Below are positions 45,748-55,740 of a stretch of 64,000 nt of DNA, one piece after another (the first letter of the stretch is position 1; the number at the start of each line of letters is the position of its first letter). The notes under the pieces are model-generated. The model was not told the DNA's origin, did not search any database, and saw only the letters and a list, made by a program, of their open reading frames with translations. The position numbers and the translations under genes were made by a program. The DNA comes from Lactobacillus crispatus. Its GTDB lineage: Bacteria; Bacillota; Bacilli; Lactobacillales; Lactobacillaceae. The stretch covers positions 1,364,001-1,428,000 of the forward strand of contig NZ_CP072197.1 in the NCBI RefSeq assembly GCF_018987235.1, read 5' to 3'.

Positions 45748-47008
45748 CACGTTTTCCTTTCCAATTTAAAATAGCACTAACCAAATAAAAGGATCCACTA
45801 ACAATTAAAATATCATTAGCTCCCAAGTGATCTCGCAGCTGGGTAAAAGCAGCTCGATAATCTTTTTCATAATTATATCTTTTTTGTACATCAATTGGAA
45901 AATCATCTTTTTTAGCTACTCGCGGATAAGATAAAGTTGTCAGTAAAACTTCATCTTTATCATCAAACAAGCTAAACACCTGCTCAAGATCCTTATCTTT
46001 CATCATAGTCACTAAAGCATAAAGCTTGCCATGCTTTTGCTGGATCATACGATGAACGACTGCCAGCAAATTACTCATTGCCTGAATATTATGTGCTCCA
46101 TCTAAAATGATTAGCGGATTTTCTCGTAAAATTTGATAGCGCCCTGGAATAATCGTTTGATTAATCGCTGTTTCAACTTCTTCATTTGATAAAGGCAGTT
46201 TCAACAAAAAGAACGCCTGGCAGGCAACGGCAATATCATAGGCTTCAACTTGTGGTCGTAAAGCAAAAACTAGCTTTCTTTTGTGATCTTGATAAACAAT
46301 TTGATTATCAAGTAAAACACTAAAGTCTCGTCCTAATTGATAAACTATCGCATGTTCTTCTTCGGCTTTACTTTTCAAAATTGGCCAAACAACTTCTGGC
46401 ACGTTACCTAAAACTACTGGTCTTTTTGCCTTAATAATGCCGCTTTTCTCACGTGCAATATCCTGAATTGTAGGTCCAATAATTTTTTCATGATCGAGAC
46501 CAATTGTAGTAATAATACTTACTTCTGGCATAATTACATTAGTCTTGTCATGTTCTCCACCAATTCCTACCTCGATAACAGCATAATCACACTTTTTTTG
46601 AGCAAAATAGACAAAAGCCAGTGCGACTTCATATTCAAAGGTTACTAACGAAAAAGTTGAGTCCTGCTGCTGCAATTTCTCATAAGTACCCTGCACAATA
46701 TTAGCTGTTTTAACTAAATCCTGATCACTAATATTTTGATTATTTAACTGTATTCTCTCATTAAATTCATAGACATACGGTGAGACAAAAAGGCCAGTCT
46801 TTTGACCAGCCTTTTTTAGTAGGTTTGATAAATAGTATGAAGTTGAACCTTTACCATTAGTGCCCGTAATGTGAATCGTTTTAACTAGATCTTGAGGATT
46901 GCCTAATTCCAACAATAACCGCTTAATAAAAGACAAATTATTTTTAGGATGTAAATGAGGCAAAGCATATAAGTAATCGATTACTTCTTGAGCTTTAGTA
47001 AATTTCAA
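45725..47008 (-). CDS. folC: Bifunctional folylpolyglutamate/dihydrofolate synthase
   Basis: A 427-aa Mur-ligase-like enzyme that adds glutamate to folates. It has the ATP loop HITGTNGKGSTS (46-57), the Omega-loop and EVGIGGEHDKTNVI, and the C-terminal LDGAHNIQAM. TTG start directly after the valS stop with AAAGAGAG upstream. The pair valS-folC is conserved in Bacilli. Whether it has DHFS as well as FPGS activity cannot be told. Confidence 0.94.
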   Translation of the reverse strand: MKFTKAQEVIDYLYALPHLHPKNNLSFIKRLLLELGNPQDLVKTIHITGTNGKGSTSYYLSNLLKKAGQKTGLFVSPYVYEFNERIQLNNQNISDQDLVKTANIVQGTYEKLQQQDSTFSLVTFEYEVALAFVYFAQKKCDYAVIEVGIGGEHDKTNVIMPEVSIITTIGLDHEKIIGPTIQDIAREKSGIIKAKRPVVLGNVPEVVWPILKSKAEEEHAIVYQLGRDFSVLLDNQIVYQDHKRKLVFALRPQVEAYDIAVACQAFFLLKLPLSNEEVETAINQTIIPGRYQILRENPLIILDGAHNIQAMSNLLAVVHRMIQQKHGKLYALVTMMKDKDLEQVFSLFDDKDEVLLTTLSYPRVAKKDDFPIDVQKRYNYEKDYRAAFTQLRDHLGANDILIVSGSFYLVSAILNWKGKRDARTRAR

Positions 47009-49648
47009 TTATTTACTCTCTTTCAAATCTTGAATTCTTTCACGAACACCGGCTAATTGACTTTCGTAGTCAGCCTTCTTTTCCTTTTCCTTGTTAACAA
47101 CTGCTTCTGGAGCATGATCAACAAAGCCCTTATTAGCAAGTTTCTTTTCACAGCGAGTTACCTCACCAAGCAAACGCTTTTCTTCTTTTTCCATCTTTTC
47201 TAATTCGTCATCAACATTAACCAATTCAGTCAATGGAACAAAGATTTGAGCGCCTGGAATTACAGCAGTCTTAGCTAATTTTGGTGCTTCAACTTCACTA
47301 GCTACAGTCAATTCCTTTGGATGCAAGAAGTTTTCAACATAATCAGCATTTTCGTCCAAAACGCGCTTGTTAGCTTCATCGTCTAATTGAATCATGATGT
47401 CGATTTGACTTGACATTGGTGCATTAACTTCCATGCGGATGTTACGTACTGCTTTAATAGTTTCAATTAAGAAGGCCATGTCTTGATCTGCTTGCTTGTT
47501 TTCAAATTCCTTGTGAGTAGTTGGATATTCAGCAACCATAATTGACTTACCTTCATGTGGCATTGAAAGCCATAATTTTTCAGTTACAAATGGCATAATT
47601 GGGTGAAGCAAACGCAAGATTTGGTCAAGAATCCAAATTAAGTTTTCTTGCTTTCTTGCCTTTAATTCTTCATCGTCACCATTCAAAGCAACCTTAGAAA
47701 TTTCGATGTACCAGTCACAGAAGTCATTCCAGATAAAGTTGTAAGCTTCACGACCAGCTTCACCAAATTGATATTCATCAAACAAGCGAGTTACTTCACT
47801 AACCGTGTGATTCAAGCGGTCAAAGATCCAACGATCTGATAAGTCAAACTTAGAAACATCTGGCATATGAGCTGGCTTAGCATCTTTTGGCAAGTTCATA
47901 ATTACGAAACGACTTGCATTCCAAATCTTGTTGATAAAGTTCCAAGCAGCTGACAATTTCTTAGGATCATAACGAGTATCTTGACCAGGAGCAGTACCAT
48001 TAAGCAAGAACCAACGAAGGGCGTCGGCACCGTATTTATCAACTACATCCATTGGGTCAACACCGTTACCAAGTGATTTACTCATCTTGCGACCTTGTTC
48101 ATCACGCATTAAACCGTGTAAAACAACATCATTAAATGGACGCTTGCCGGTGAAATGTAAACTTTGGAACATCATTCTTGATACCCAGAAGAAGATAATA
48201 TCGTAACCAGTTACCAAGGCATTAGTTGGGAAGTAGCGCTTAAAGTCTTCTGCATTAGTATCAGGCCAACCTAAAGTTGAAAATGGCCATAATGCACTTG
48301 AGAACCAAGTGTCAAGTACGTCTGGATCTTGTTCCCAGTTTTCAATGTCCTTAGGTGCTTCTTCACCTACATAAGTTTCACCAGTTTTCTTATTGTACCA
48401 AGCTGGAATTCGGTGCCCCCACCACAATTGACGTGAAATACACCAGTCGTGAACATCTTCCATCCAGTGATCAAGAGTTTGTTCAAATCGTTCTGGAACA
48501 AAGTTTACTTTGCCATCAGTCTTTTGATTTTCCAAAACTTTGTCAGCAAGTGGCTTCATCTTAACAAACCATTGCTTAGAAAGACGTGGTTCAACTTGAA
48601 CGCCAGAACGTTCTGAGTGACCTACTGAGTGAACAATTGGTTCTATCTTAATCAAGTAACCTTCTTCTTTAAGATCCTTAACTAAGGCTTCACGGCAATC
48701 AAAACGATCCATACCAGCATACTTGCCAGCTTCTTCGTTCATCGTACCATCATCGTTCATAACATTGATTCTTTCAAGATTATGACGGTTACCGACTTGG
48801 AAGTCGTTAGGGTCGTGAGCTGGAGTAATCTTAACTAAACCAGTTCCGAATTCTGGGTCAACATGTTGATCCTCAATAATTGGAATGTGACGACCAACAA
48901 GTGGCAAGATCAATTCTTTTCCAACAATATCCTTGTAGCGCTTATCACCAGGTGCTACCGCAACAGCAGTATCACCAAACATGGTTTCAGGACGAGTAGT
49001 AGCAATTTCTACATAACCTGAACCATCAGCAAACGGGTACTTAATATGGTAAAAGGCACCCTTATCATCTTTGTGAATAACTTCGATATCACTTAAAGCG
49101 GTTTGAAGTGCTGGATCCCAGTTGATGATGTATTCACCACGATAAATTAAGCCCTCATTATAAAGTTGAACAAAGACCTTCTTAACAGCCTTTGAAAGGC
49201 CCTTATCAAGGGTGAATCTTTCTCTTGAATAGTCAAGTGAAAGTCCCATTTTAGCCCATTGCCCCTTGATAATAGCTGCGTATTCATCTTTCCAGTCCCA
49301 AACTTGCTTAACAAAAGCTTCACGTCCCATTTGGTGACGATCTTTACCTTGCTTACGTAATTTTGCTTCAACCTTAGCTTGTGTAGCAATTCCAGCATGG
49401 TCCATACCAGGAAGGTAAAGAGTATCATAGCCTTGCATACGCTTAAAACGAATTAAAGTATCTTGAATTGCAGTATCCCAAGCGTGACCCAAGTGCAACT
49501 TACCAGTTACATTTGGTGGTGGAATAACAATTGAATATGGGTGAGCTTTTTTGTCACCTGATGGCTTAAACAAATCTTCATCAAGCCAGGTTTGATATCT
49601 ACCTTTTTCAACCTCGTTTGGGTTGTATTTAGGTGCTAAATCTGTCAT
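47009..49648 (-). CDS. valS: Valyl-tRNA synthetase
   Basis: An 879-aa class I synthetase: HLGH in [16 protein letters not shown], the editing-domain [18 protein letters not shown] in [12 protein letters not shown], and the C-terminal coiled coil (about 810-879) typical of ValRS that holds the tRNA. GGAGG precedes the ATG. It is controlled by the T-box leader directly upstream. Confidence 0.98.
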   Translation of the reverse strand: MTDLAPKYNPNEVEKGRYQTWLDEDLFKPSGDKKAHPYSIVIPPPNVTGKLHLGHAWDTAIQDTLIRFKRMQGYDTLYLPGMDHAGIATQAKVEAKLRKQGKDRHQMGREAFVKQVWDWKDEYAAIIKGQWAKMGLSLDYSRERFTLDKGLSKAVKKVFVQLYNEGLIYRGEYIINWDPALQTALSDIEVIHKDDKGAFYHIKYPFADGSGYVEIATTRPETMFGDTAVAVAPGDKRYKDIVGKELILPLVGRHIPIIEDQHVDPEFGTGLVKITPAHDPNDFQVGNRHNLERINVMNDDGTMNEEAGKYAGMDRFDCREALVKDLKEEGYLIKIEPIVHSVGHSERSGVQVEPRLSKQWFVKMKPLADKVLENQKTDGKVNFVPERFEQTLDHWMEDVHDWCISRQLWWGHRIPAWYNKKTGETYVGEEAPKDIENWEQDPDVLDTWFSSALWPFSTLGWPDTNAEDFKRYFPTNALVTGYDIIFFWVSRMMFQSLHFTGKRPFNDVVLHGLMRDEQGRKMSKSLGNGVDPMDVVDKYGADALRWFLLNGTAPGQDTRYDPKKLSAAWNFINKIWNASRFVIMNLPKDAKPAHMPDVSKFDLSDRWIFDRLNHTVSEVTRLFDEYQFGEAGREAYNFIWNDFCDWYIEISKVALNGDDEELKARKQENLIWILDQILRLLHPIMPFVTEKLWLSMPHEGKSIMVAEYPTTHKEFENKQADQDMAFLIETIKAVRNIRMEVNAPMSSQIDIMIQLDDEANKRVLDENADYVENFLHPKELTVASEVEAPKLAKTAVIPGAQIFVPLTELVNVDDELEKMEKEEKRLLGEVTRCEKKLANKGFVDHAPEAVVNKEKEKKADYESQLAGVRERIQDLKESK

Positions 49649-49659
49649 TAAAATTCCTC

Positions 49660-49895
49660 CAATAAAAAAGTCCTAGACATATTGTCTAGGACGATCAGTT
49701 AAACCGCGGTACCACCTATGGTTAAGCAAAATTATGCTTCTCTCAATAGCGATAACGGCGCGTACCGGATTAACCTACTTTTTATTTTCAATTAATCAGC
49801 TAATCAAGCTACTAGTCAACCTTCGGCCTCTCAGCTGTCTGGCTTTTCTCTGTTAATAAAGTCGACCTCTCTTGATTCTTGCTTTGGTTATGATT
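49660..49895 (-). promoter_or_regulatory. T-box riboswitch of valS
   Basis: The gap 49649-49956 is filled by this leader. The minus strand shows the T-box AGGTGGTACCGCGGTT (plus 49702-49717), then the terminator stem CGTCCTAGACA/TGTCTAGGAC with T6 (plus 49664-49693). Upstream are the stem I-like segment with AGAGAGG and GCCGAAGG, and the conserved CTGAGAGGC region. The valine specifier was not located. Confidence 0.9.
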
Positions 49896-49956
49896 ATAGC
49901 ATGAATCAATTTGTAAAAAAAGTATCGACTTTATGAGTATTATCTTCTTGTCTAAA

Positions 49957-50226
49957 TTATGCTGGCACCACTGTTAACTTCAAATTAAAACCTAGTCCTG
50001 CAGCATACTTACCTAGTGTGGTAAATGTTGGGATCACATCTAAATTCTCAAGACGTGCAATTTGAGGTTGCGTTAATCCAATTTTTCGACCAAGCTCTAC
50101 TTGTGAAATCTTCATCTTAATTCTTGTAGCATGTAAAAATGCTAAAGTATCAATTAAAGTTTCTTCTTCTTTACTCATATTAGTAAATGTTGAAGGATCA
50201 TTTTTAAAATCTTCCCATGTTCGCAT
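49957..50226 (-). CDS. higA: HigA-like antitoxin (XRE family)
   Basis: An 89-aa protein with a helix-turn-helix (about 38-75, KISQVELGRKIGLTQPQIARLE), preceded by KEEETLIDTLAFLHATR. This layout is usual for HigA-type antitoxins, which bind the toxin and the operon operator. Its ATG overlaps the stop of the toxin gene by 1 nt (TAATG). The toxin-first order is typical of HigBA. The operator is probably the palindrome at 50611-50626. Confidence 0.85.
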   Translation of the reverse strand: MRTWEDFKNDPSTFTNMSKEEETLIDTLAFLHATRIKMKISQVELGRKIGLTQPQIARLENLDVIPTFTTLGKYAAGLGFNLKLTVVPA

Positions 50227-50591
50227 TATCTACCAAACCTTTCAAACCAATCATCAGCTAATCGAATCGCATGATTTAATTGTTTAATATCTGTTTTGTT
50301 CTGATCTTTTGTGTAATGTGACAAAAGTACAAAGTTATCTTTCTGCCACGCTATAAAAAATACTCGTTCCGGTAAGGGTCTTAACTCCCAAATTGGATAC
50401 TTTAAGCCTCTCAAAAACCTTGCTTGTGGATATTCTATTTGAGGCCCTAGTAGTTCTAATAATTCAAGTTGATAGCGTAACTTTCCAGCAACCCGTTTAT
50501 CATTTAACTGCTTACTTGAAGAAATTCTCTTCAAATATTCTTCAACTTCTCGTCTACCATTTTTATCTTGGTAAAAAACGATTTTATACAT
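50226..50591 (-). CDS. higB: HigB/Gp49-type toxin
   Basis: A 121-aa protein of the phage-derived Gp49-like/HigB family (RelE superfamily). The fold strands and the conserved segment LRYQLELLELLGPQIEYPQARFL split as GPxxxxPxxRFL, WELRP and the basic RVFFIAWQKDNFVLLSHYTK are visible. Such toxins cut mRNA on the ribosome. I start at MYKIVFYQ (50591) because AAAGAGG lies 6 nt upstream; the frame is open further but crosses the promoter. It is preceded by a sigma-A promoter with a palindrome and, 83 nt before the ATG, by a Com-box-like element. Confidence 0.85.
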   Translation of the reverse strand: MYKIVFYQDKNGRREVEEYLKRISSSKQLNDKRVAGKLRYQLELLELLGPQIEYPQARFLRGLKYPIWELRPLPERVFFIAWQKDNFVLLSHYTKDQNKTDIKQLNHAIRLADDWFERFGR

Positions 50592-50607
50592 CTGTACCTC
50601 TTTCTTA

Positions 50608-50643
50608 ATTATATCATTTATGATATATACCACAAATGATATA
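50608..50643 (-). promoter_or_regulatory. higBA promoter and operator palindrome
   Basis: Minus-strand TTGTGG-N16-TATAAT (plus 50630-50635 and 50608-50613). Between them is a perfect palindrome ATATCAT-TT-ATGATAT (50611-50626), with a further half site AAATGATAT at 50635-50643. This fits autoregulation by HigA. Confidence 0.7.
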
Positions 50644-50673
50644 ATTTCTGTCTAATATTATTGTCTTCACTAC

Positions 50674-50688
50674 TTATTACGCAAAAAA
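50674..50688 (-). promoter_or_regulatory. Com-box-like element upstream of higBA
   Basis: The minus strand reads T6 GCGTAATAAGTAGTGAAG, matching the radC box at 15 of 15 core bases (T6GCGTAATAA) and in most flanking bases. It lies in the gap between the flavoprotein fragment terminator and higB, 83 nt before the ATG, with no other gene downstream. If active it would add competence control to the toxin-antitoxin operon. Confidence 0.6.
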
Positions 50689-50746
50689 GTAAGGTTATTT
50701 TTTTGCGATTAGTTACTTTAGAAATTCTTAATATTTGTTGAAGCAA

Positions 50747-50775
50747 AGAAAAAACGCTATCTAGAAAAGATAGCG
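50747..50775 (-). terminator. Terminator behind the flavoprotein fragment
   Basis: The minus-strand stem AGCGCTATCT/AGATAGCGTT with a short loop and T6 tail. Confidence 0.82.
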
Positions 50776-51054
50776 CTAATAAATTAGTATTCGACTAAAA
50801 ATTTTTCTTATCGTTGGCTTAAAGCTTGATGATGTACCAAATTCCTTTGATAACGACCAACTTAAATGCAGACCAGCTTCTCTTTGCTCTTTGGTATCGA
50901 TGGCAAAGAAACCACTAGAGATTCTCGTATTTCCAACAATTTGATCTAATTTTTCGATTGCAATTACGCTTAAACCATTGGAAACTGCCGCATCAGCTGC
51001 TGCTAATCCAGTTCCACCTGTACCTGCTACATCTACTGTATATTCCTTGTTCAT
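50776..51054 (-). pseudogene. Fumarate reductase-type flavoprotein, N-terminal remnant
   Basis: A 92-aa remnant. Residues 5-62 are the FAD-binding start of a fumarate reductase/flavocytochrome c-like protein: VAGTGGTGLAAADAA (the dinucleotide loop with the first Gly changed to Ala), VIAIEKLDQIVGNTRISSGFFAI. The normal protein is over 450 aa. After about residue 72 the sequence leaves the family (FKPTIRKIFSRILIY) and stops, so most of the gene has been deleted. It keeps AGAGGAG and a terminator. It is divergent from a broken AraC regulator, likely its former activator. Confidence 0.75.
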
Positions 51055-51186
51055 TTTATTTATCTCCTCTGTAATCTGGTTATTTTTTGTTAGCGATTAC
51101 ATGATAAAGTGAAAAGAGTTACAATTGTAGAGTAAAAATTAACTAATAAATATTGTTTATATATCTTTTAAAGAGACGACAAAAAC

Positions 51187-51932
51187 ATGCAGGTTATTTA
51201 TTATGATTCTAACAGTGTTTTAAAAACACTTAATTTACAACAGAACAAAAGCAAAAACTTTCACATATAATTTATTGAAGCCCTAAATCCATGTAAAATA
51301 TTGGCTGGTAACACGGAATTTATTTTGGATCAATATGATATTGTTATTTCAAAGCATTTTCAGAATGTTAAGGTTATTGGGCAAACTAATCCAGTTATCC
51401 GCTGGTATGCAGTTGAATTAAAGTATCCAGCTCCATTAAATCAATACTTGGTTGCAGATAATGCATTAATTCACGACCTAATGAACATCAAAAATCAAAA
51501 AGTTAATTACATAGTCTTTCGTAATCTTGACAATCAAATTTGTCATAGTTATTTGAATTCATTAGAACTAATTATTAATCAATCAGATCATGATCAGTAT
51601 TTTACCTTTCAAGCCCAAGGCATTACGGGATTGCTATTCACAGAATTGTTGCACAAGCATCGAGAGAAAATTGGAAAAAGTGTGTCCCGTTTTCCTTCAA
51701 ATGATGTCAAATATGCCAGTCGCGATTCACAGTCCGGTGCGATTATGACCTATTTAGCGGTAAATAATGGCAACGTCACTCTACAACAAATGGCTGATCA
51801 TTTTGGCTATCAAAAAAATTATCTGTCAAGATTATGTAAAAAGTTATTAAGGCTAAGCATATGACTCCTGCTTCTTATCGCAATCTTTATCAAAAACAGC
51901 AAAGTGAGAATGCCCATCCGGAAGACCCGTAA
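51187..51932 (+). pseudogene. AraC-family regulator, broken
   Basis: The frame from ATG 51187 (MQVIYYDSNSVLKTLN) meets an in-frame TAA at 51268. It continues in the same frame through a cupin-like sensor domain (CKILAGNTEFILDQYDIV) to the first helix-turn-helix of the AraC domain (VTLQQMADHFGYQKNYLSRLCKK), where it is cut at 51864. The conserved C-terminal MTPASYRNLYQKQ appears in another frame at 51861-51932. The second helix-turn-helix is missing, so there are at least two lesions: a nonsense codon and an internal deletion with frameshift. Confidence 0.78.
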
Positions 51933-51983
51933 GATACAATTCTATTAAAAATGCGAGTCACTACAGGTGTCTACATCCATTTT

Positions 51984-52913
51984 TTACAATCCTCTATTAA
52001 ACTTGCCAGCAAGCTGCTCTAATGGAGAAAGCTGCTTTTCTTCCTTCCCATTAAATTTTTCATGGAACCAATCAGTAGTTAAAGCCTGCCTAATATCATC
52101 TGTTTCAGATTTGCCTAACTGATATTTCACAGTCACAACTCTTAACTTGCCATTAGAAATATAACAATATTTTTCAGATGCATGTTGTTTGCCATCTTGA
52201 GATTTTTGCTCTAGTTCTTTACCCAACGCAACAATGTCTTTAACTAAATCAGGATGTTCTTTCAAAATTTTCAGTCCTGCTTCTCTTTTTTGCTCAAGAT
52301 CTTTCTGTTTTTCAGCCTTATTCTTCTCAAGCTTCTCCTTTTCAGCACTATAATCTAATGAGTCATAACTATTGAAGTTTTCATAATCTGTACCTTTGTG
52401 ACATTCAATTGGTAGCGGAGCATCCTGAGCTTTTTGCCATTGTGCAAAACCATCCATGAAATATGCTACAAGAGGACGTTGATTATTCAAGTAAAACTTA
52501 TAGTTAAGATTCATTATCATTCCTATTTGAGCTCTATGATCTTCAGGCAATGGCTGCGTCTTTTTATCTACCAATAACTGGACCTTGCTAGGATAGGTTA
52601 ATTCGTAGTCAACCTTGTCTTTATTGATAAAACCTTTATTGTATTGTGACACGCGCCCATTAAATTGGATAAGATCACCCGTCTCAAGCAAGCCCAAGTT
52701 TGCAAATCCTTTAGTCAAATTTAACCAAAGATGATCAGTCACCATCTTAGGATTCTCTGGATCATCAACAATTCGCACATTTCTTACTACCATAGTTGGA
52801 CTATACAAATCGCCACGACTTTTGTCGTAATATCTTTTATAACCATATTTTCCAAATTCAGCCTGAAACGTATGACGTTCATCTGAACCAAGATTACCTA
52901 ATATTTTTCGCAT
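51984..52913 (-). CDS. Unknown 309-aa protein with OB-like N-terminal half
   Basis: No family is recognised. The first half looks like an all-beta domain (FQAEFGKYGYKRY, MVVRNVRIVDDP, DHLWLNLTKGF, LLETGDLIQFNGRVSQYNKG), similar in style to single-strand nucleic-acid binding OB folds; this is inference. Residues about 195-245 are a Lys/Glu-rich coiled coil, and the end (CYISNGKLRVVTVKYQLG) may form strands. A weak AAAGTAAG site precedes the ATG. It is a single gene in an accessory region between broken genes and the P-ATPase. Confidence 0.7.
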   Translation of the reverse strand: MRKILGNLGSDERHTFQAEFGKYGYKRYYDKSRGDLYSPTMVVRNVRIVDDPENPKMVTDHLWLNLTKGFANLGLLETGDLIQFNGRVSQYNKGFINKDKVDYELTYPSKVQLLVDKKTQPLPEDHRAQIGMIMNLNYKFYLNNQRPLVAYFMDGFAQWQKAQDAPLPIECHKGTDYENFNSYDSLDYSAEKEKLEKNKAEKQKDLEQKREAGLKILKEHPDLVKDIVALGKELEQKSQDGKQHASEKYCYISNGKLRVVTVKYQLGKSETDDIRQALTTDWFHEKFNGKEEKQLSPLEQLAGKFNRGL

Positions 52914-52964
52914 AATTCTTACTTTCTATTTTTATTATTCAAACATACGTTCAATTGTATCATA

Positions 52965-52994
52965 ACAAAAAAGACGCCTCAATAAGCGTCTTAA
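52965..52994 (-). terminator. Terminator of the P-type ATPase gene
   Basis: The minus-strand stem AAGACGC/GCGTCTT with a 7-8 nt loop, followed by T6, lies 12 nt after the ATPase stop. Confidence 0.82.
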
Positions 52995-53006
52995 AATTTT
53001 ATCAAA

Positions 53007-55622
53007 TTATTTTCTAACTATCTTAACAGCTTGAATTAAAATAGTTGGAATCAATGCTAAACCAGCAATCCATAATACTTCTTGACCGGTCAATGGTGTT
53101 ACAGCAAATAAGCTGTGCAATCCTGGCACGAATAAAATTAAGGCGAGCAAAGCGGTACCTAAAGCAAAGGCAGCTAAGCTGTACCAGTTATTCTTAAAAC
53201 CAATCTTAAAGATGCTGTGTTGTGAACGACAATTGAAACCATGCAACAATCTAGCAAAAGTCAAAGTTGAAAAGGCCATAGTAGTAGCCACAGCAGGATT
53301 ATCCTTTAAGCCAATCAAGAATGCTGCAATAACACTTATTGAAATGATCAAACCTTGAATAGTAATTTGACTCACAAAAGGTTTATTCAAAATTCCTGCC
53401 TTAGGATCACGTGGCTTACGTTTCAAAATGTCTGGATCACCTGGCTCCATCCCAATTGCAAGAGCTGGAAGTGAATCAGTTACTAAGTTAATGAAAAGCA
53501 ATTGAACCGCTACAAATGGCACTGGTAAGCCAGCAAGTGAAGCAAATAAAACAGTGATAATCGCAGAAAGGTTACCTGATAACAAGTAGCCAATAGCGTT
53601 TTTAATATTTTCATAAACTGTTCTACCGTTAGCAACAGCTTTGATAATTGTGGCAAAATTATCATCGGCCAAAATCATGCTGGCAGCATCTTTAGATACT
53701 TCAGTACCAGTAATCCCCATCGCGACACCAACATCGGCCTTCTTCAAGGCTGGGGCATCGTTAACACCGTCACCAGTCATTGATACGATACGATCTTTTC
53801 TCTGCCATGCATTAACAATTCTGATCTTGTTTTCAGGCGATACACGAGCATAAACCGAAATCTTCTCAATGTTTTGATCAAGTTCTTCATCGCTCAAAGC
53901 ATCTAATTCAAGGCCAGTTAAAGCCATGTCACCTTCATTGAAAATACCAATTTTCTTGGCAATTGCAACGGCAGTCACCTTATGGTCACCAGTAATCATC
54001 ACAGTCCTAATCCCGGCTTCCTTAGCACGAGCAACTGCAGCTACACTTTCTTCACGTGGTGGATCCATTTCTGAAACAAGACCAATGAAAGTCAAACCAT
54101 CTTCTGCTTCAGTAGAAAGCTCTTCATCACTTTCTTTATAAGCAAAAGCCAAAACACGCAAACCATTTTCTGAAAAGTAATTGTTTTGTGCCAAAATTTC
54201 TTTACAATCTTCTTCAGTCATTGGACGAATTTCATCGCCGAAACGAATATTGACACAGCGTTTCAAGAGCACATCAATTGCACCTTTAACAAAAATAGTT
54301 GGTACAGTATGAATCAAATGCTTAGTACTCATCAGCTTACGATCTGAGTCAAATGGTACTTCTTCCAGACGCTTAGAATGTTCGCGTAATTCTTGTTCTG
54401 ATAAGCCTAAAACACCATTACCTAAGTCAATCCCGGGCACTTGACGATACATTTCCAGCAAGGCTGACTCAGTCGGATCACCAATTGCCTTATCTTCGGA
54501 CAAACTTGCATCGTTGTTAAGCACTACATCATAAAGCAAGTAGCGGTGAAGTTGATTACTCAAATCCAGCTCATTTGGCTTTAAAACTTTACCACCAATA
54601 TAGATGTCCTCAACAGTCATCTTATTTTGAGTTAACGTACCAGTCTTATCTGAACAAATTACTGATACAGACCCTAAAGATTCTACGGCTGCCAAGTTTT
54701 TAATAATAGCATTTTCTTTAGCCATTTTTTGCGTACCCATTGCTTGCACAATAGTTACGATAGAGCTCAAGGCTTCAGGAATTGCAGCAACAGCTAAAGC
54801 TACTGCAAATAGCAGTGAATCAAGCAGCGGTTGACCACGCCACATTTGAATACCAAAGATCACAGCACACAAGATTAAAATAGCAGTAGCCAATCGTGAT
54901 GAAAACTGGTCAAGTGATACTTGCAGCGGAGTGCGACGTTCCTTAGTTTCATTCATCAAGGAAGCAATCTTACCAATTTCAGTCTGCATCCCCGTTGCCG
55001 TTACCACAACCGTAGCACGCCCATAAGTTACTAAGGAACTGGAGTAAACCATGTTAACCCGATCAGCTAGCGGCACTTCTTTTTCAAAATCAGTGTCCAA
55101 CTTGTCAACATTAGTCGATTCACCAGTTAATGAACTTTCGTTGACTTGCAGAGAATAATTTTCTAAAATTCGACCATCTGCAGTAACTAAATCCCCTGCT
55201 TCTAACAAAAGAATGTCGCCAGGTACCAGGTCCTTGGCCTCAATCTCCATTTTTTGGCCATTACGTAAAACTTTAGCTGTTGGCGCAGATAATGATTTTA
55301 GCGATTCTAGCGACTTTTCCGCCTTAACATGTTGTACCGTACCCAAAATCGCATTCAGAATCAATACAACAATAATTACCAACGTACTTTCCAGACTGCC
55401 CGTAAAAGCAGAAATTATTGCCGCGATAATTAGGATGATCACCATTAAGTCTTTAAATTGTTCTAAAAAGACCTGAAAAGTACTTTTCTTCTTTCCTTCA
55501 ACTAAAGCATTTGGACCAACTTGAGCTAATTTCTCTTGAGCCTCTTTAGCGCTCAGCCCCTGCTTTAAATCGGTATTTAACTCTTTAGCTATCTCGTCTT
55601 TTTTCTGACGATAGTATTCCAT
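53007..55622 (-). CDS. Cation-transporting P2-type ATPase (calcium type)
   Basis: An 871-aa P-type ATPase of the Ca2+/PMR1-like group. An N-terminal cation ATPase segment (about 1-75) is followed by TGES (166-169), AAIPEALSS in the fourth helix (about 280-288), phosphorylation Asp325 in DKTGTLTQ, the nucleotide domain (KGAIDVLL), TGDGVNDAPALKKADVGVAMG and a C-terminal four-helix domain. PEALS replaces the PEGLP of animal pumps, as in many Firmicute relatives, so Ca2+ is likely but Mn2+ or Na+ cannot be excluded. GGGAGGG precedes the ATG. Confidence 0.9.
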   Translation of the reverse strand: MEYYRQKKDEIAKELNTDLKQGLSAKEAQEKLAQVGPNALVEGKKKSTFQVFLEQFKDLMVIILIIAAIISAFTGSLESTLVIIVVLILNAILGTVQHVKAEKSLESLKSLSAPTAKVLRNGQKMEIEAKDLVPGDILLLEAGDLVTADGRILENYSLQVNESSLTGESTNVDKLDTDFEKEVPLADRVNMVYSSSLVTYGRATVVVTATGMQTEIGKIASLMNETKERRTPLQVSLDQFSSRLATAILILCAVIFGIQMWRGQPLLDSLLFAVALAVAAIPEALSSIVTIVQAMGTQKMAKENAIIKNLAAVESLGSVSVICSDKTGTLTQNKMTVEDIYIGGKVLKPNELDLSNQLHRYLLYDVVLNNDASLSEDKAIGDPTESALLEMYRQVPGIDLGNGVLGLSEQELREHSKRLEEVPFDSDRKLMSTKHLIHTVPTIFVKGAIDVLLKRCVNIRFGDEIRPMTEEDCKEILAQNNYFSENGLRVLAFAYKESDEELSTEAEDGLTFIGLVSEMDPPREESVAAVARAKEAGIRTVMITGDHKVTAVAIAKKIGIFNEGDMALTGLELDALSDEELDQNIEKISVYARVSPENKIRIVNAWQRKDRIVSMTGDGVNDAPALKKADVGVAMGITGTEVSKDAASMILADDNFATIIKAVANGRTVYENIKNAIGYLLSGNLSAIITVLFASLAGLPVPFVAVQLLFINLVTDSLPALAIGMEPGDPDILKRKPRDPKAGILNKPFVSQITIQGLIISISVIAAFLIGLKDNPAVATTMAFSTLTFARLLHGFNCRSQHSIFKIGFKNNWYSLAAFALGTALLALILFVPGLHSLFAVTPLTGQEVLWIAGLALIPTILIQAVKIVRK

Positions 55623-55670
55623 GTAAAGCCCTCCCTAAACATAAGAGAAATAACTAATCAAAGATAATAT

Positions 55671-55698
55671 ATTATAAAGTGTTACTATAGCTTGTTAA
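55671..55698 (-). promoter_or_regulatory. Promoter of the P-type ATPase gene
   Basis: Minus-strand TTAACA-N16-TATAAT, about 49 nt before the ATG. It places the left end of the neighbouring IS607 element to the right of about 55698. Confidence 0.6.
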
Positions 55699-55740
55699 TA
55701 TGTGATATAATCTCATCGTAAGGCGGTGAGATTATTTTTT

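Noticed and set aside
48355..48564. 69-aa plus-strand frame opposite valS
   Set aside because: Shadow of a conserved synthetase gene; no start signals.
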